A DNA stretch of 64,000 nt from Aquimarina sp. BL5 (GCF_003443675.1 NZ_CP031963.1:1263501-1327500); one strand, 5' to 3'; positions 16,015 through 25,150 are shown, numbered from the stretch's first letter. Made by a program: numbers and translations. Notes: generated by a model from the letters alone, not told the origin.

Positions 16015-17167
16015 TATTGGTTTAAATAGTGAATTTACTTCAAAATGGGTGACTCGATCTGAGCCTAAAACAACTCAATTCGATCCAGAGACTAGAGCAT
16101 TTAACATTGTAGATCTTTTTTGTGGTTGTGGTGGATTAACTGCTGGAATAGTTGAAGCTTGCATTGATCAAAATATTAAACCAAATATAGCACTTGCTTT
16201 GGACTTCGACCCACATGCGCTGAAAGTCTATAAAGATAATTTCAGTTCGTTTTCAGATAAGATTCTCTTAAAAGACATCAGAGAAATTTTCCCAACAGAA
16301 CTTAATGACACGAATGATTTTGTTTTAATTCCTAAAAAAGAGCCTATTGATTTGTTAGTTGCTGGACCTCCATGCCAGGGCCACTCCGATTTAAATAATT
16401 CAACCAGGAGAAACGATCCTCGTAATAATCTTTATTTATCTTGCTTAAATGCCATTCGAGAATTAAAACCAGATTTTGTATTAATTGAAAACGTACCTAC
16501 AGTAATCCATGCGAGAGAAAAGGTAGTATCACGAACAAAAGAGGATTTAGAGGAATGGGGATATGAAGTACGTGAAGTCAAAATTGATTTTGTAAACCTT
16601 GGTTTACCCCAAACTCGAAAGAGACATGTATTGTTAGCCTCTAGAAAAAAAGATATTTTAGATTATATTTCTTTTAATAACTCAGATTATGATCAACCTA
16701 AATTGATTGACTTTATAAAAGATCTCGAATCTCGTGAACTGAACTTATCTACTTTTCATGCCTCTACCAAAATATCAGAGGAGAACTCTAAAAGAATAAA
16801 TTTTTTATTTAAAAATGGATTGTTTGACTTGCCAGATTCCGAACGACCAAAATGTCATAAAAACGGTAATCATTCTTATAAGTCAAACTATGGGAGATTA
16901 AGATATGACTCTCCTGCCCAAACCATTACTTCTGGTTATGGATCAATGGGTCAAGGTCGATATGTACATCCAACTCAAAAAAGAACAATTACGTCAAATG
17001 AAGCCGCTCGAATCCAAGGTTTTCCGGATGATCATATTTTTTCTGGAGTACAAAGTTCAACTGCTTTAAGAAAAATGATAGCCAATGCGGTTCCTCCTCA
17101 GTTAGGTTTTGCATTAACCCGTATGATACTAGAAATGAAAAATAAAAACGAGTCACAACAATGGTAA
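15992..17167 (+). CDS. DNA (cytosine-5) methyltransferase of defence cassette 13
   Basis: 391 residues (or 387 from the ATG at 16004). Motif I is NIVDLFCGCGGLTAG, the catalytic Cys is C128 in AGPPCQGHSDLN, motif VI is ENVP, motif VIII is PQTRKRHVL and motif X is MIANAVPPQLG, all in normal order. Unlike the cassette-6 enzyme it has no dedicated nuclease next to it. It follows DUF262 and HEPN genes, so it should mark self DNA for that system. The first attC box lies within the last codons. Confidence 0.93.
   Translation: METVMQFNIGLNSEFTSKWVTRSEPKTTQFDPETRAFNIVDLFCGCGGLTAGIVEACIDQNIKPNIALALDFDPHALKVYKDNFSSFSDKILLKDIREIFPTELNDTNDFVLIPKKEPIDLLVAGPPCQGHSDLNNSTRRNDPRNNLYLSCLNAIRELKPDFVLIENVPTVIHAREKVVSRTKEDLEEWGYEVREVKIDFVNLGLPQTRKRHVLLASRKKDILDYISFNNSDYDQPKLIDFIKDLESRELNLSTFHASTKISEENSKRINFLFKNGLFDLPDSERPKCHKNGNHSYKSNYGRLRYDSPAQTITSGYGSMGQGRYVHPTQKRTITSNEAARIQGFPDDHIFSGVQSSTALRKMIANAVPPQLGFALTRMILEMKNKNESQQW
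17152..17161 (+). other. attC site of cassette 13, left part
   Basis: GTCACAAC (17152-17159) exactly complements cassette start GTTGTGAC at 14215. The site is cut two bases later by IS copy 1 and continues at 18852. Confidence 0.8.
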
Positions 17168-18851
17168 CCGTTGCACAAGTACTTAACTTTTGATGGGGTT
17201 GACATTAAAAATACTATTTTAAACCTCTTTTATTTTGAAAATGCTTGTTGAAATTTCAAAAATTTGAGTGCTTAAAATGAAGGCTAGTGTTTGTATTAAG
17301 ACCAATTTTTCAAAAAAAAGAGGAGCAAGTGCTTTTGCTTCACTTTTTACTCGTTTTTCTGTGAATTTTAGATATTTCTTTAAATTATAAGCCATTGCCG
17401 ATAGATGCATCACTTTGTTAGCCTGCTTTATGCCAATAGTGTTGATCTTGCGCAGTCCCATAAACTGGGTGAGGGTTCCAAAAACAGGCTCTACAGTACT
17501 TTGCCGTTTGGCTTTCATTACTTTGCCTTTGGGAGTGGCTAGTCGAGCATTGTTACGCTCATATTCCTCCCGATAGTAGGTTACACTAAATTTCTTTTCT
17601 TTAGCTGTTTTTCCCAAACAGCTAAGTGATAGTGGACAGTCTCTACATATTTTACTGGAAATACGGTATTCTTTCTTTAAGGTTTGGGTACGGTAGTCTT
17701 TGAACACTTTCTTGAAAGGTACTATTGCTCTGTTGGGACAGATATAATGATCTTCACTTTTTATATATTCAAAGCCATCTGGACCACCTTTGTAAGTGCC
17801 ATGTGGTGGTATGTAACCTTTGATCTCTTTATTTTCTAAATAAGCGTACACCTCTCCGCTACTATATCCTGTATCTGCCAGTACGTTTTCTAATTGAAAT
17901 CCTGACTTCCACAACCGCCGTTGAACACGATCTACAATGTCCTCCATATATTGACTATCCTTACCATCTGCATGATAAGCTTTGATGTCAGTAATCACAT
18001 GATTTGCCGTGTCTACACTAAGTTGGCTGCTATAATTGAGTTTTCGAGCCTTGCCTGGCTTCACACTTATTCTAGCATCTGGATCGGTTGGACTGTAGTG
18101 TGTCTTGTTGCTTGTATAACGGCTACCCTTGTTATTTGCACCTGGGCGCCTGTCTTGATTCTTGCTCCAGTTCTTGTTCCTGGACTCAATACTTTTTAGT
18201 TCTTGTTTTGTGGCAGTAATACTTTGCTGCTCTTCACTGGCTTTGTTTTCCTTGGCTTTGCGAAAAACCTCTTGATCCCGATGGCTAATATGGCGTACAG
18301 CAGCTAAGTGTGCTTCTAAATCTTGACAAGGAACTTTTAACTCCAGACTATCCATACTGGCATTTGCTTTTACAGGTGCAGAATCTATCGCTTGGGTGCG
18401 CCCTTTTACCATACCCTTGCCGATGCACATCTCCAAAATGTGGATGAATACTTGTTCAAAAATTTCTTCAGGGAACAACTGGCGTGTCCTACTGATAGTC
18501 GAATGCCAAGGTAGTGTCTCATCAATGTCATAGCCCACAAAATAGAGGATATCCAAGCGCATACTACAGTGCTCGATAAGCTTTCTATCGCTTATAATAT
18601 TTTCTAGATAACCAACTAAACAAAGCTTGAAAAACACTACAGGATCAATACTACGTTGACCACTTCTACCGTAATAGGTACTGGTTTTTTTATATAAAAA
18701 GTCTAAATGCAAAACACTCTTTAAACGATAATAAAAATTGGTCTCCGCTACACGATCACTTAAACGGAAATCACTAAACAACTTCTCTTGATATATCTTT
18801 TTTCCTTGCATATCATGAAATTAATCCTTTTTACTAACTTGTGCAACAGGC
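17162..18851 (-). mobile_element. IS1182-type insertion sequence, copy 1
   Basis: 1690 bp. The ends share GTTGCACAAGT (17170-17180) and ACTTGTGCAAC (18837-18847). ACAA flanks both sides (17158-17161 and 18852-18855). Inserted right after the first box of attC 13. Confidence 0.85.
17219..18811 (-). CDS. IS1182-family transposase, copy 1
   Basis: 530 residues. The N-terminal DUF772-type domain has RSIDPVVFFKLCLVGYLEN and DETLPWHSTISRTR. A DDE catalytic core follows, with candidate acids in AIDSAPVKANASMDS, the LADTGYSSGE stretch and the TVEPVFGTL stretch. A cysteine cluster (SKICRDCPLSLSCLG) sits before the last acid. Intact and identical to copies 2 and 3, which indicates recent transposition. 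Confidence 0.95.
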   Translation of the reverse strand: MQGKKIYQEKLFSDFRLSDRVAETNFYYRLKSVLHLDFLYKKTSTYYGRSGQRSIDPVVFFKLCLVGYLENIISDRKLIEHCSMRLDILYFVGYDIDETLPWHSTISRTRQLFPEEIFEQVFIHILEMCIGKGMVKGRTQAIDSAPVKANASMDSLELKVPCQDLEAHLAAVRHISHRDQEVFRKAKENKASEEQQSITATKQELKSIESRNKNWSKNQDRRPGANNKGSRYTSNKTHYSPTDPDARISVKPGKARKLNYSSQLSVDTANHVITDIKAYHADGKDSQYMEDIVDRVQRRLWKSGFQLENVLADTGYSSGEVYAYLENKEIKGYIPPHGTYKGGPDGFEYIKSEDHYICPNRAIVPFKKVFKDYRTQTLKKEYRISSKICRDCPLSLSCLGKTAKEKKFSVTYYREEYERNNARLATPKGKVMKAKRQSTVEPVFGTLTQFMGLRKINTIGIKQANKVMHLSAMAYNLKKYLKFTEKRVKSEAKALAPLFFEKLVLIQTLAFILSTQIFEISTSIFKIKEV

Positions 18852-19042
18852 ACAATGGCTATAATTAATGCGGACTTCGGGTTAAAACGCCAAGATCTGT
18901 GTATATTTATGATGTCGCAAAATCTTTGGGATTTTGCTTCGTGCAAGAAAAAAACAAAACAAAACCCAAAGCTTTTGCTTAGCGCGAGAAAGGAAATTCG
19001 CTGGATTTCCGCCCCGCACTAATCATAGCCGAACCGTTGTAA
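18852..19042 (+). other. attC site of cassette 13, right part
   Basis: Inner boxes GGCTATAATTAATGCGG (18858 on) and CCCGCACTAATCATAGCC (19013-19030) pair over about 17 bases. Final box GTTGTAA at 19036-19042. Confidence 0.8.
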
Positions 19043-19074
19043 AACATTAACCAATCAGAACGCTAAAAACAATA

Positions 19075-19503
19075 ATGAATTTAAAAAAAGTAGATTTAGG
19101 AGAAACTTGCAACGGAATGACTTGTGACTTTTTTACTCAAAATTTAAGAGACACTCATCTAATTGACATTCTTCATATCAAATTTAGCGGAAAATATAGA
19201 CCTGGTTCAATGGGAAAATCTGAATTGGGATATATGACAGGGAATTATGAACTGGGAAAAGCTGTTTGGAGACCATTTAAAATAGTAATTGACATTAGCG
19301 AAGTGGATTATGAATGGGGAGATGATATGGAATTATTGCTTGACATATCTGACCCTAAATCTTCTTTGATGATTGTTGGAGATAAAAATAGGAAAGCAAT
19401 ATCAACTCTTATGTTTGGAATGGAAACAGAAAAAGATATAGTTGACAACAAATTCTTTTTTGATGATTTGGAAAAAGGAATTGAAAAATTAAAAAGAAAA
19501 TAA
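19075..19503 (+). CDS. hypothetical protein, cassette 14
   Basis: 142 residues, soluble, acidic, with no motif I recognise. Two aromatic-rich blocks (KYRPGSMGKSELGYMTG and KAVWRPFKIVIDISEVDYEWG) suggest a beta fold. The stop codon is four bases before the first attC box. Single-gene cassette with about 38 bases of leader. Confidence 0.75.
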   Translation: MNLKKVDLGETCNGMTCDFFTQNLRDTHLIDILHIKFSGKYRPGSMGKSELGYMTGNYELGKAVWRPFKIVIDISEVDYEWGDDMELLLDISDPKSSLMIVGDKNRKAISTLMFGMETEKDIVDNKFFFDDLEKGIEKLKRK

Positions 19504-19504
19504 C

Positions 19505-19640
19505 GTTTTACAACAATGTATAATCGCAATTACGGCGGATTCGACTACGTCCGAATCCACTCGGAATTGCTAACGTCAGTGCCAAACCGAAAATTAAAGC
19601 ATATTAACCCGTAACTGACGGTTATACGAAACCGTTACCT
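19505..19640 (+). other. attC site of cassette 14
   Basis: GTTTTACAAC (19505-19514) exactly complements start GTTGTAAAAC. Inner pair GTATAA / TTATAC and an internal GGATTCG / CGAATCC hairpin. Final box GTTACCT at 19634-19640. Confidence 0.85.
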
Positions 19641-19652
19641 GCAAGCGCATAA

Positions 19653-20339
19653 ATGACAAACGAAAGAAAAATACAAATAGCCGAATCATTCTCTGAAAAA
19701 AATATAGAGATGGAATTGGATATTGATTTATCAGAAAAAGAATTCGAGCTTCTTAAAAAAGGGGTATTTGCAGGAAGTATGGACGAAAAATGGAATATTT
19801 TTATTCTAAACGACTTTTTGTACTTGGCTAGAAATTGGACGGATAATTGTATTTACAAAGCTTCATTCAAGACCGAAAGACGTGGAATTAAAATTGACAA
19901 ATTAAAAATCACTCGAAATACTGCTCATTATAAAGGCGCAGATTTAAAATCGGACTCTAACCTGTTTAAAAAATTACTACAAGGATATTTAAATCGAGAA
20001 GATCTATATAGAGACGATAGGATTGATCTACCACTTATAAAATCTATCCTCGAAAAATATAATGAAGACAGTTTAAGAAAAAGTATTGGTTCCCAAAGTA
20101 TTGAATTGAATTTGAGTATATACAATTCTTTTAAAAAATCGAATTCTAAGTTTATGACTATTAACGGACTTAAGGAATTAACCAAAAACACAAAAAAATA
20201 TAAACCAAATTACCAACTATTGAGCTTGCATATCTCAAATAAAGAAAACCCAAAGAAAGATGCAACAACATTTTTCTTCAATCAAGAGGGAACGGAATTA
20301 CTCGGACAAATAACAATCGTTAGAAAAGCCAGCAGGTAA
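19653..20339 (+). CDS. conserved hypothetical protein, cassette 15
   Basis: 228 residues, soluble. The block MDEKWNIFILNDFLYLARNWTDNCIYK resembles a recurrent motif (KWFIY ... LYFHRSWTG.CIY) in proteins of unknown function across bacteria. The second half is lysine-rich and helical, with a beta C-terminus. The TAA stop lies inside the first attC box. It starts 19 bases after the junction. Confidence 0.8.
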   Translation: MTNERKIQIAESFSEKNIEMELDIDLSEKEFELLKKGVFAGSMDEKWNIFILNDFLYLARNWTDNCIYKASFKTERRGIKIDKLKITRNTAHYKGADLKSDSNLFKKLLQGYLNREDLYRDDRIDLPLIKSILEKYNEDSLRKSIGSQSIELNLSIYNSFKKSNSKFMTINGLKELTKNTKKYKPNYQLLSLHISNKENPKKDATTFFFNQEGTELLGQITIVRKASR

Positions 20340-20505
20340 CATTATATATGAAATCAGAGCAGAATTTAGTGCCAAATCTAAGGGCTATTTCCTTTTTGCA
20401 ATGGCGCTAGATTTTTATAAATTAATCAAGAAATAAAAATGCGCAGATAAATCGATTGGTTCAGGTGTACTTGCCTTGCTCCGATTCATATATTTGGCGT
20501 TAGCA
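20332..20505 (+). other. attC site of cassette 15
   Basis: GCAGGTAAC (20332-20340) exactly complements start GTTACCTGC. Inner pair ATATATGAAATC / GATTCATATAT. Final box GTTAGCA at 20499-20505. Confidence 0.85.
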
Positions 20506-20520
20506 CACATAAAACTCATA

Positions 20521-21210
20521 ATGAAATACATAAAACTATTCTTTATACTGATTTTAATAGTCAGCTGTTCTAATGAAAAGCAAATTTCTGAATTTGAGAA
20601 TGTTTTAGGAAAAGAAAACAGTAAAACTCTTACTTACCTAGTTTCTGATTTTGAAAATGATTTCTTAAAGAGGAATTATCCAGACTTAAATACCGAACAA
20701 GCCTATCACAAATTTTTAAATGAACTTGAAAACAATACAACTGGAAATTGGAAAAAAACATCTAAAAAAAGCAGAAAGGTATTTGACAATAGTAATTTAA
20801 AATTACAAGTATATGGAATTCCTGATTCTGTTTGGATTGAAAGAAATCCCGACACTCTAAGTCTTAATAATTCTGTTCCAAGGGTTAAGACTCGACGGAA
20901 GTTCTTAAAACAAGACGGAACATACTGGATTGGAATGTCTGAGTCTTCATTTAACGACCTAAAGTCTCAGAGTGACGATTCAATTATAAAGCTATATAAA
21001 AAATACAATGAGATCAATTATTACGGAAAATACAGAGCTGCTCTTAAATCTGTTGCCGGTCAAAGTGATTTTATTAAAGAATATTTGGATATGACAGAAG
21101 CTGCAGGTATTCTAGATCCAAGATTAATTGCTGCTGAAATTTTGAACAAGAATGTAGATGTATCGGATTATTTTGTTAAAAGACTAATTGTAACGGAAAT
21201 AATATATTAA
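20521..21210 (+). CDS. lipoprotein of unknown function, cassette 16
   Basis: 229 residues from ATG 20521. The longer frame from 20476 would begin inside the previous attC. A lipoprotein signal ends in ILIVSCSN, with the lipidated Cys near residue 16. The body is charged with several Trp/Tyr patches and no known motif. The first attC box follows closely, so the cassette holds this gene only. Confidence 0.8.
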   Translation: MKYIKLFFILILIVSCSNEKQISEFENVLGKENSKTLTYLVSDFENDFLKRNYPDLNTEQAYHKFLNELENNTTGNWKKTSKKSRKVFDNSNLKLQVYGIPDSVWIERNPDTLSLNNSVPRVKTRRKFLKQDGTYWIGMSESSFNDLKSQSDDSIIKLYKKYNEINYYGKYRAALKSVAGQSDFIKEYLDMTEAAGILDPRLIAAEILNKNVDVSDYFVKRLIVTEIIY

Positions 21211-21214
21211 ATAC

Positions 21215-21389
21215 GTTTGCTAACAACATATATGTGATCATAGCAGCTAAGTGATCAATCAATTGGTTCTTGTATATTTGGTAAGGCGCAATGCTTGCAG
21301 AATGAAAAAGTTAGCAACCAATGCGCAAGAAAAATCGAAAAACAGGGTAACAATTTGCCCTGCTACGACACATATATTAAACGTTATAA
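21215..21389 (+). other. attC site of cassette 16
   Basis: GTTTGCTAAC (21215-21224), two mismatches to the complement of start GTTAGCACAC. Inner pair ATATATGTG / CACATATAT. Final box GTTATAA at 21383-21389. Confidence 0.85.
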
Positions 21390-21459
21390 GCAATTTCTCA
21401 AAATTTTAAGGTAACATTTTCTACAAATAAGACACTTAATTATAAATGATAAAAACTTA

Positions 21460-22428
21460 ATGATGAAAAAAATAATTTTAATTATTTCTTTATTTGGAAT
21501 ATTTAGTTTGATTAATGCTCAGGAATACGTTGAATCTAAAACAAGTATTCCTTCTAATAATGCAAATAATGCTATAGGAGAAAAAAATGCAATTTGGAGA
21601 AACAATCAAATTGCTCCTCCAACAGAAAACAACTTTCCAAATTCACAAAATTGGTGGTCAATTTTTCAAACTCAATTTAATGATACTAGATATGACGCTC
21701 AACTAGCTTTTGGGCTAAACAGAGAAGATTTATGGTTGAGATACAATTTTAATGGTAACTGGAAAAATTGGAAAAAAATTATTCTTTCAGATTACAACGG
21801 GAATGTTGGAATAGGTACAACCACTACTAGTAATGGAATATTAACTGTAAATGGTGACAGTTATAGTACAATGCGTTTAGAAAATGATACTCCAAATAGA
21901 GAGGCTAGCATTAGATTCAGATCAAAAAGTAACTCTGGTGGAACGTTACATTCTGATATTTCTTTGTATGCTATAGGGAATAATCAAGGATACTTAGGAT
22001 TTAAAGTTCCTCACAATAATACAGTTAATAATGGCTATGATATGATTATTAATCATAGTGGAAATGTCGGTATTGGTACAACTAACCCTGAATCTTGGAG
22101 ATTAGCTGTTAATGGTAAAATTAGAGCAAAAGAAATCAAAGTAGAGACTGGATGGTCTGACTTTGTGTTTTTTGATGATTATCAACTACCAACTCTACAA
22201 GAAGTAGAAAATTACATTAAAGAGAATGGGCATTTAAAAGATATTCCAAGTGAAAAAGAGGTAGAAGAAAATGGAATTTTTCTAGGAGAAATGGACTCTA
22301 AATTACTTCAAAAAATTGAGGAATTGACACTTTATACGATCGAACAAGAAAAACAACTGAATAAGCAATCGGAAGAAATCGCGGAGTTAAAAACACTAGT
22401 TAAAAAACTACTCGAAACAAAAAAATAA
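21460..22428 (+). CDS. exported tail-fibre-like protein, cassette 17
   Basis: 322 residues. A signal peptide (MMKKIILIISLFGIFSLINAQ) is followed by repeated GNVGIGTT units (about 110-120 and 203-210), which build trimeric beta fibres. The C-terminal block RAKEIKVE ... LPTLQEVENYIKENGHLKDIPS and a terminal coiled coil (LLQKIEELTLYTIEQEKQL) are standard in Bacteroidota surface fibres and act in trimerisation. Probably an extracellular adhesin-like fibre. A second Met follows the first. It is longer than most cassette products here. Confidence 0.85.
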   Translation: MMKKIILIISLFGIFSLINAQEYVESKTSIPSNNANNAIGEKNAIWRNNQIAPPTENNFPNSQNWWSIFQTQFNDTRYDAQLAFGLNREDLWLRYNFNGNWKNWKKIILSDYNGNVGIGTTTTSNGILTVNGDSYSTMRLENDTPNREASIRFRSKSNSGGTLHSDISLYAIGNNQGYLGFKVPHNNTVNNGYDMIINHSGNVGIGTTNPESWRLAVNGKIRAKEIKVETGWSDFVFFDDYQLPTLQEVENYIKENGHLKDIPSEKEVEENGIFLGEMDSKLLQKIEELTLYTIEQEKQLNKQSEEIAELKTLVKKLLETKK

Positions 22429-22430
22429 AA

Positions 22431-22501
22431 GCTTATAACACTATATAACAAAACATAGTTGCCCTTTGGGACAACAACGTTTGTTATATTTACCGTTGTA
22501 A
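22431..22501 (+). other. attC site of cassette 17 (short family)
   Basis: GCTTATAAC (22431-22439) exactly complements start GTTATAAGC. Stem ATATAACAAA / TTTGTTATAT. Final box GTTGTAA at 22495-22501. Confidence 0.9.
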
Positions 22502-22506
22502 CACAT

Positions 22507-23103
22507 TTGAGAAAAACATTCTACATATCACTAGCGGTTTCAGTAATCCTGATTTCTTGTGTCGCTAATAAGGAAATATTTGAAGCGGAAAGATTCGCTG
22601 ACTTCAATAGTTTGACGGTTCAAAAAGCGGAAAATATAGAAACAAATTTTGGTTCAAAAGATGTAACGCCAAGTAGCGGAGTAAGTATTGGAGAAAGTCT
22701 TTATCCAAATAAGAATAAACACAAATTAGCGACACCGAAAACGTATCAACGGATTGTAAATAATAAGTTTAATCTCGAAACGGAATATTTTTATACGGCA
22801 ACTGATAGTTTGGTTAGAGTAATGATGTACGAATGGACAGAACCTCGCGGACAAAATCGATTTGACTCAAGCAGGAAAACAGACACAAAAAAGTTCCGAA
22901 GAAAATACGCTGGATTGAAAAAACAACTAAAATCAAAACTTGGAGAACCGAGTTTTATTGAAATTGCTTCAGATACAGCTAAATCAAACTTTCGTGATGG
23001 AATTAAATGGTTGAATGGAAATGAAAACAAGGCATATTTATTTATGCTTGGGAGCAATACAACTAATTATAGAAAAATACGATTAGTAATTTATCGTGAA
23101 TAA
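22507..23103 (+). CDS. lipoprotein of unknown function, cassette 18
   Basis: 198 residues if started at TTG 22507, 12 bases after the junction. The open frame continues upstream into attC but has no better start. Lipobox VILISCVANK (Cys near residue 18). The mature part is basic and ends in a beta-hairpin-like pattern (YLFMLGSNTTNYRKIRLVIY). No family recognised. The non-ATG start so close to the junction suggests that translation signals may lie partly in the upstream attC. Confidence 0.7.
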   Translation: MRKTFYISLAVSVILISCVANKEIFEAERFADFNSLTVQKAENIETNFGSKDVTPSSGVSIGESLYPNKNKHKLATPKTYQRIVNNKFNLETEYFYTATDSLVRVMMYEWTEPRGQNRFDSSRKTDTKKFRRKYAGLKKQLKSKLGEPSFIEIASDTAKSNFRDGIKWLNGNENKAYLFMLGSNTTNYRKIRLVIYRE

Positions 23104-23107
23104 AAAC

Positions 23108-23281
23108 GTGTTACAACAACATATATGTGCTCATAGCAGCTAAGTGATCAATCAAAAGGTTATTGTATTTTTGGTAAGGCGCAATGTTTGCAGAATGTTA
23201 AAGTTAGCAACCAATGCACAGAAAAATCGAAAAGTAGGTTAACATTTTGCCCTGCTACGACACATATATTAAACGTTATCT
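23108..23281 (+). other. attC site of cassette 18
   Basis: GTGTTACAAC (23108-23117) exactly complements start GTTGTAACAC. Inner pair ATATATGTG / CACATATAT. Final box GTTATCT at 23275-23281. Confidence 0.9.
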
Positions 23282-23295
23282 ACTATACATATTTA

Positions 23296-23583
23296 ATGGA
23301 AATAAAATGTGAAGAATATAATCCTGAATGGCTAACTGAAATAGCTAAGAAACAAATCCCTGAGGAAATTGAAATAATAAATTCTATCCGAAATTGTACC
23401 CAAATTTATTGGGAAAGCAAAGCCTATGGATATTTTATTGAACCTAAAAATGCTAATCAGCCAAACTCTGAATGGCAATTTGAACAAAATATCACTTTAT
23501 ATGACAAAAAAAGGTGAACTTATATTGGATATTTTAACAGGAAAAAGAATAGGCGGAATTGAATTTTTAAAAAATTTAAAATG
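23296..23583 (+). pseudogene. frameshifted immunity-like gene, cassette 19
   Basis: The frame from ATG 23296 stops at 23517 after NITLYDKKR. Dropping one A from the run of seven A at 23506-23512 continues it as GELILDILTGKRIGGIEFLKNLK to a stop at about 23583. That is a coherent protein end, so one base was gained in the homopolymer. The 95-residue product would be soluble, of the small immunity-protein kind. A slippage switch, a true loss or a sequencing error would look the same. Confidence 0.75.
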
Positions 23584-23892
23584 AATAACCTGAATAAAAC
23601 ATATCACAAAGGAAATTTTAGAGGTGGTGAATGGTCTAAACACCTTCGCCCCTATCTAAAAAGAGTTGGTAATAAACGTTGGAGGAAAACTGGAAAAGGA
23701 TTATCTGAATCTGAAGAACTACCAAGTTTAAGAGGACGAAAAACTTTAAAAAAGAAAATAGTCATTCGTATTACTAAGAAGTTCTACGGTGATAAAGAAT
23801 TTACACGTATTCGCAAGTATAGAAATATTAGAGACGCTAATAATGCTATGAAAAGATCAGATGCAGTTCGAGCGGAAATAATAAAAAAGTAG
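23581..23892 (+). CDS. small basic hypothetical protein, second gene of cassette 19
   Basis: 103 residues, very basic (many Lys and Arg), soluble, with no known motif. It begins with ATGA overlapping the restored stop codon of the frameshifted gene before it, so the two were once coupled. Such a basic partner might bind nucleic acid. It ends right at the first attC box. Confidence 0.7.
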   Translation: MNNLNKTYHKGNFRGGEWSKHLRPYLKRVGNKRWRKTGKGLSESEELPSLRGRKTLKKKIVIRITKKFYGDKEFTRIRKYRNIRDANNAMKRSDAVRAEIIKK

Positions 23893-24061
23893 ATAACACT
23901 ATATGATGTGATCATAGCTGATTAGTGATTAATCGAATGGTTCTTGTATATTTAGGATGGCCAGTGATTTTAAAGCTGAATTAAAGTATAAAATCTGCGC
24001 AGAAGTGTCCAAGGTTAGGTAACAATTTGTTCCGCCACGACACATATATTAAACGTTATGG
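23889..24061 (+). other. attC site of cassette 19
   Basis: GTAGATAAC (23889-23897) exactly complements start GTTATCTAC. Inner pair ATATGATGTG / CACATATAT. Final box GTTATGG at 24055-24061. Confidence 0.85.
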
Positions 24062-24578
24062 CGCATACGGTTGAACGGAAAAGCAAAACGGAATCGAGAT
24101 GCTGGCTAACGGGACTCGCGGGTACAAACTGTCTATTTTTGGAGCAGCCTGCCCTACCGAATGAAAAAAGCGATAAAAAACCACGAAAACGGAGGTTTAC
24201 GGAGTAAAATCGGATGAAAAATCGCTTTTTTGGCTATTCTGGATGAAATTGTGGAAAAATGAGCCCGTGATTTATTGGTTTGGTTCTGGAATAATCCAGT
24301 GGCAGCAAGACGATCGCAGAGAGAAAATAATAATCAATACGGAACAACAACGCAAGTAATATCGTCTCACTGCGGAGTATTTGCCAAGTACAGGCTTGTA
24401 AAAGTGGTACCCGCCATAACAAGATGTATGAAATCAGGGCAGTTTATGGACAACCCAATGATCATTTTGTGTTTGCAATGGCGCTGATTTTTAATAGGTT
24501 TGTATAAATTATAAAAAATAAGCGCGGCTGGATTGGTGGCAAAGGCTTTTTTGCAAGCCCCGATTCATACATGCAGCG
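24056..24578 (+). other. gene-less cassette 20, related to cassettes 3 and 4
   Basis: About 355 bases before attC with no credible gene on either strand. It shares ordered blocks with cassette 3: AATCCA, CGATCGCAGAGA (24310), AACGCAA and AGGCTTGTAAAA (24391), with similar spacing. The frames are not conserved between the two, which fits an RNA or a dead gene better than a protein. Confidence 0.55.
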
Positions 24579-24584
24579 TTACCA
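24412..24584 (+). other. attC site of cassette 20
   Basis: CGCCATAAC (24412-24420) exactly complements start GTTATGGCG. Inner pair ATGTATGAAATC / GATTCATACAT. Final box GTTACCA at 24578-24584. Confidence 0.85.
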
Positions 24585-24614
24585 TATATAAAAGAACATA
24601 CTGAATTCAAATTT

Positions 24615-25148
24615 ATGAATAAATGCATCTTTTGTTTAACCTTTTTATTTGGTTTTTTAACTTTTGGTCAGCAAAATGAGATTTGGTGGAATAGGGACTT
24701 GATTGATAGTATACATACAAAAAGATTGTGTACCGATTATCCAGGATTAACGAAAATTCAGAGCACTAAAGAAGCCCTAAACGAATCTGAAATTGTTTTT
24801 ACCGGAAAAGTGGTTGAAATTATTCGAGTCGAAAAGATGGAGCCATCAGATTATGGAGAAGGAGAAAATGGAGAATCAATTCCAATTGATTTTCAGCCAA
24901 TACAACATTACTGGTATATTTTTGAACCAAATAGGGTTTTTAAGGGCAAAAAAAAGAAGAAAATAAAAATTTATTCAAGAATTTTCAGCACCATCTCTCC
25001 GCTATTATTTATTGACAAAGAATATCTAATTTATGCTATCAAAGGTGAAATTCAAGAATCACCTTATATTTATTGCAATGGAAGTTCCTCACATATCGAA
25101 CATGCTGAAAACGAAATTGTAGAACTCGAAAAACTGACAAAAAAATAA
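24615..25148 (+). CDS. exported TIMP/NTR-like protein, cassette 21
   Basis: 177 residues with a signal peptide ending in TFGQQ. The mature part has EIVFTGKVVEI, a beta pattern with FEPNRVFKGKKKKKIKIYS, then FIDKEYLIYAI and a conserved-looking Cys/Ser/His stretch (YCNGSSSHIEH). This order resembles TIMP-like/NTR domain proteins of bacteria, whose role is mostly unknown. The assignment is by pattern only. The internal lysine run KKKKKIK is unusual. Confidence 0.75.
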   Translation: MNKCIFCLTFLFGFLTFGQQNEIWWNRDLIDSIHTKRLCTDYPGLTKIQSTKEALNESEIVFTGKVVEIIRVEKMEPSDYGEGENGESIPIDFQPIQHYWYIFEPNRVFKGKKKKKIKIYSRIFSTISPLLFIDKEYLIYAIKGEIQESPYIYCNGSSSHIEHAENEIVELEKLTKK

Positions 25149-25150
25149 CA

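Noticed and set aside
17921..18199. 92-codon plus frame repeated inside each IS copy
   Set aside because: Antisense shadow of the transposase gene. Hydrophobic by chance.
24275..24487. 70-codon plus frame in cassette 20
   Set aside because: It runs through the attC site and has no relation to cassette 3.
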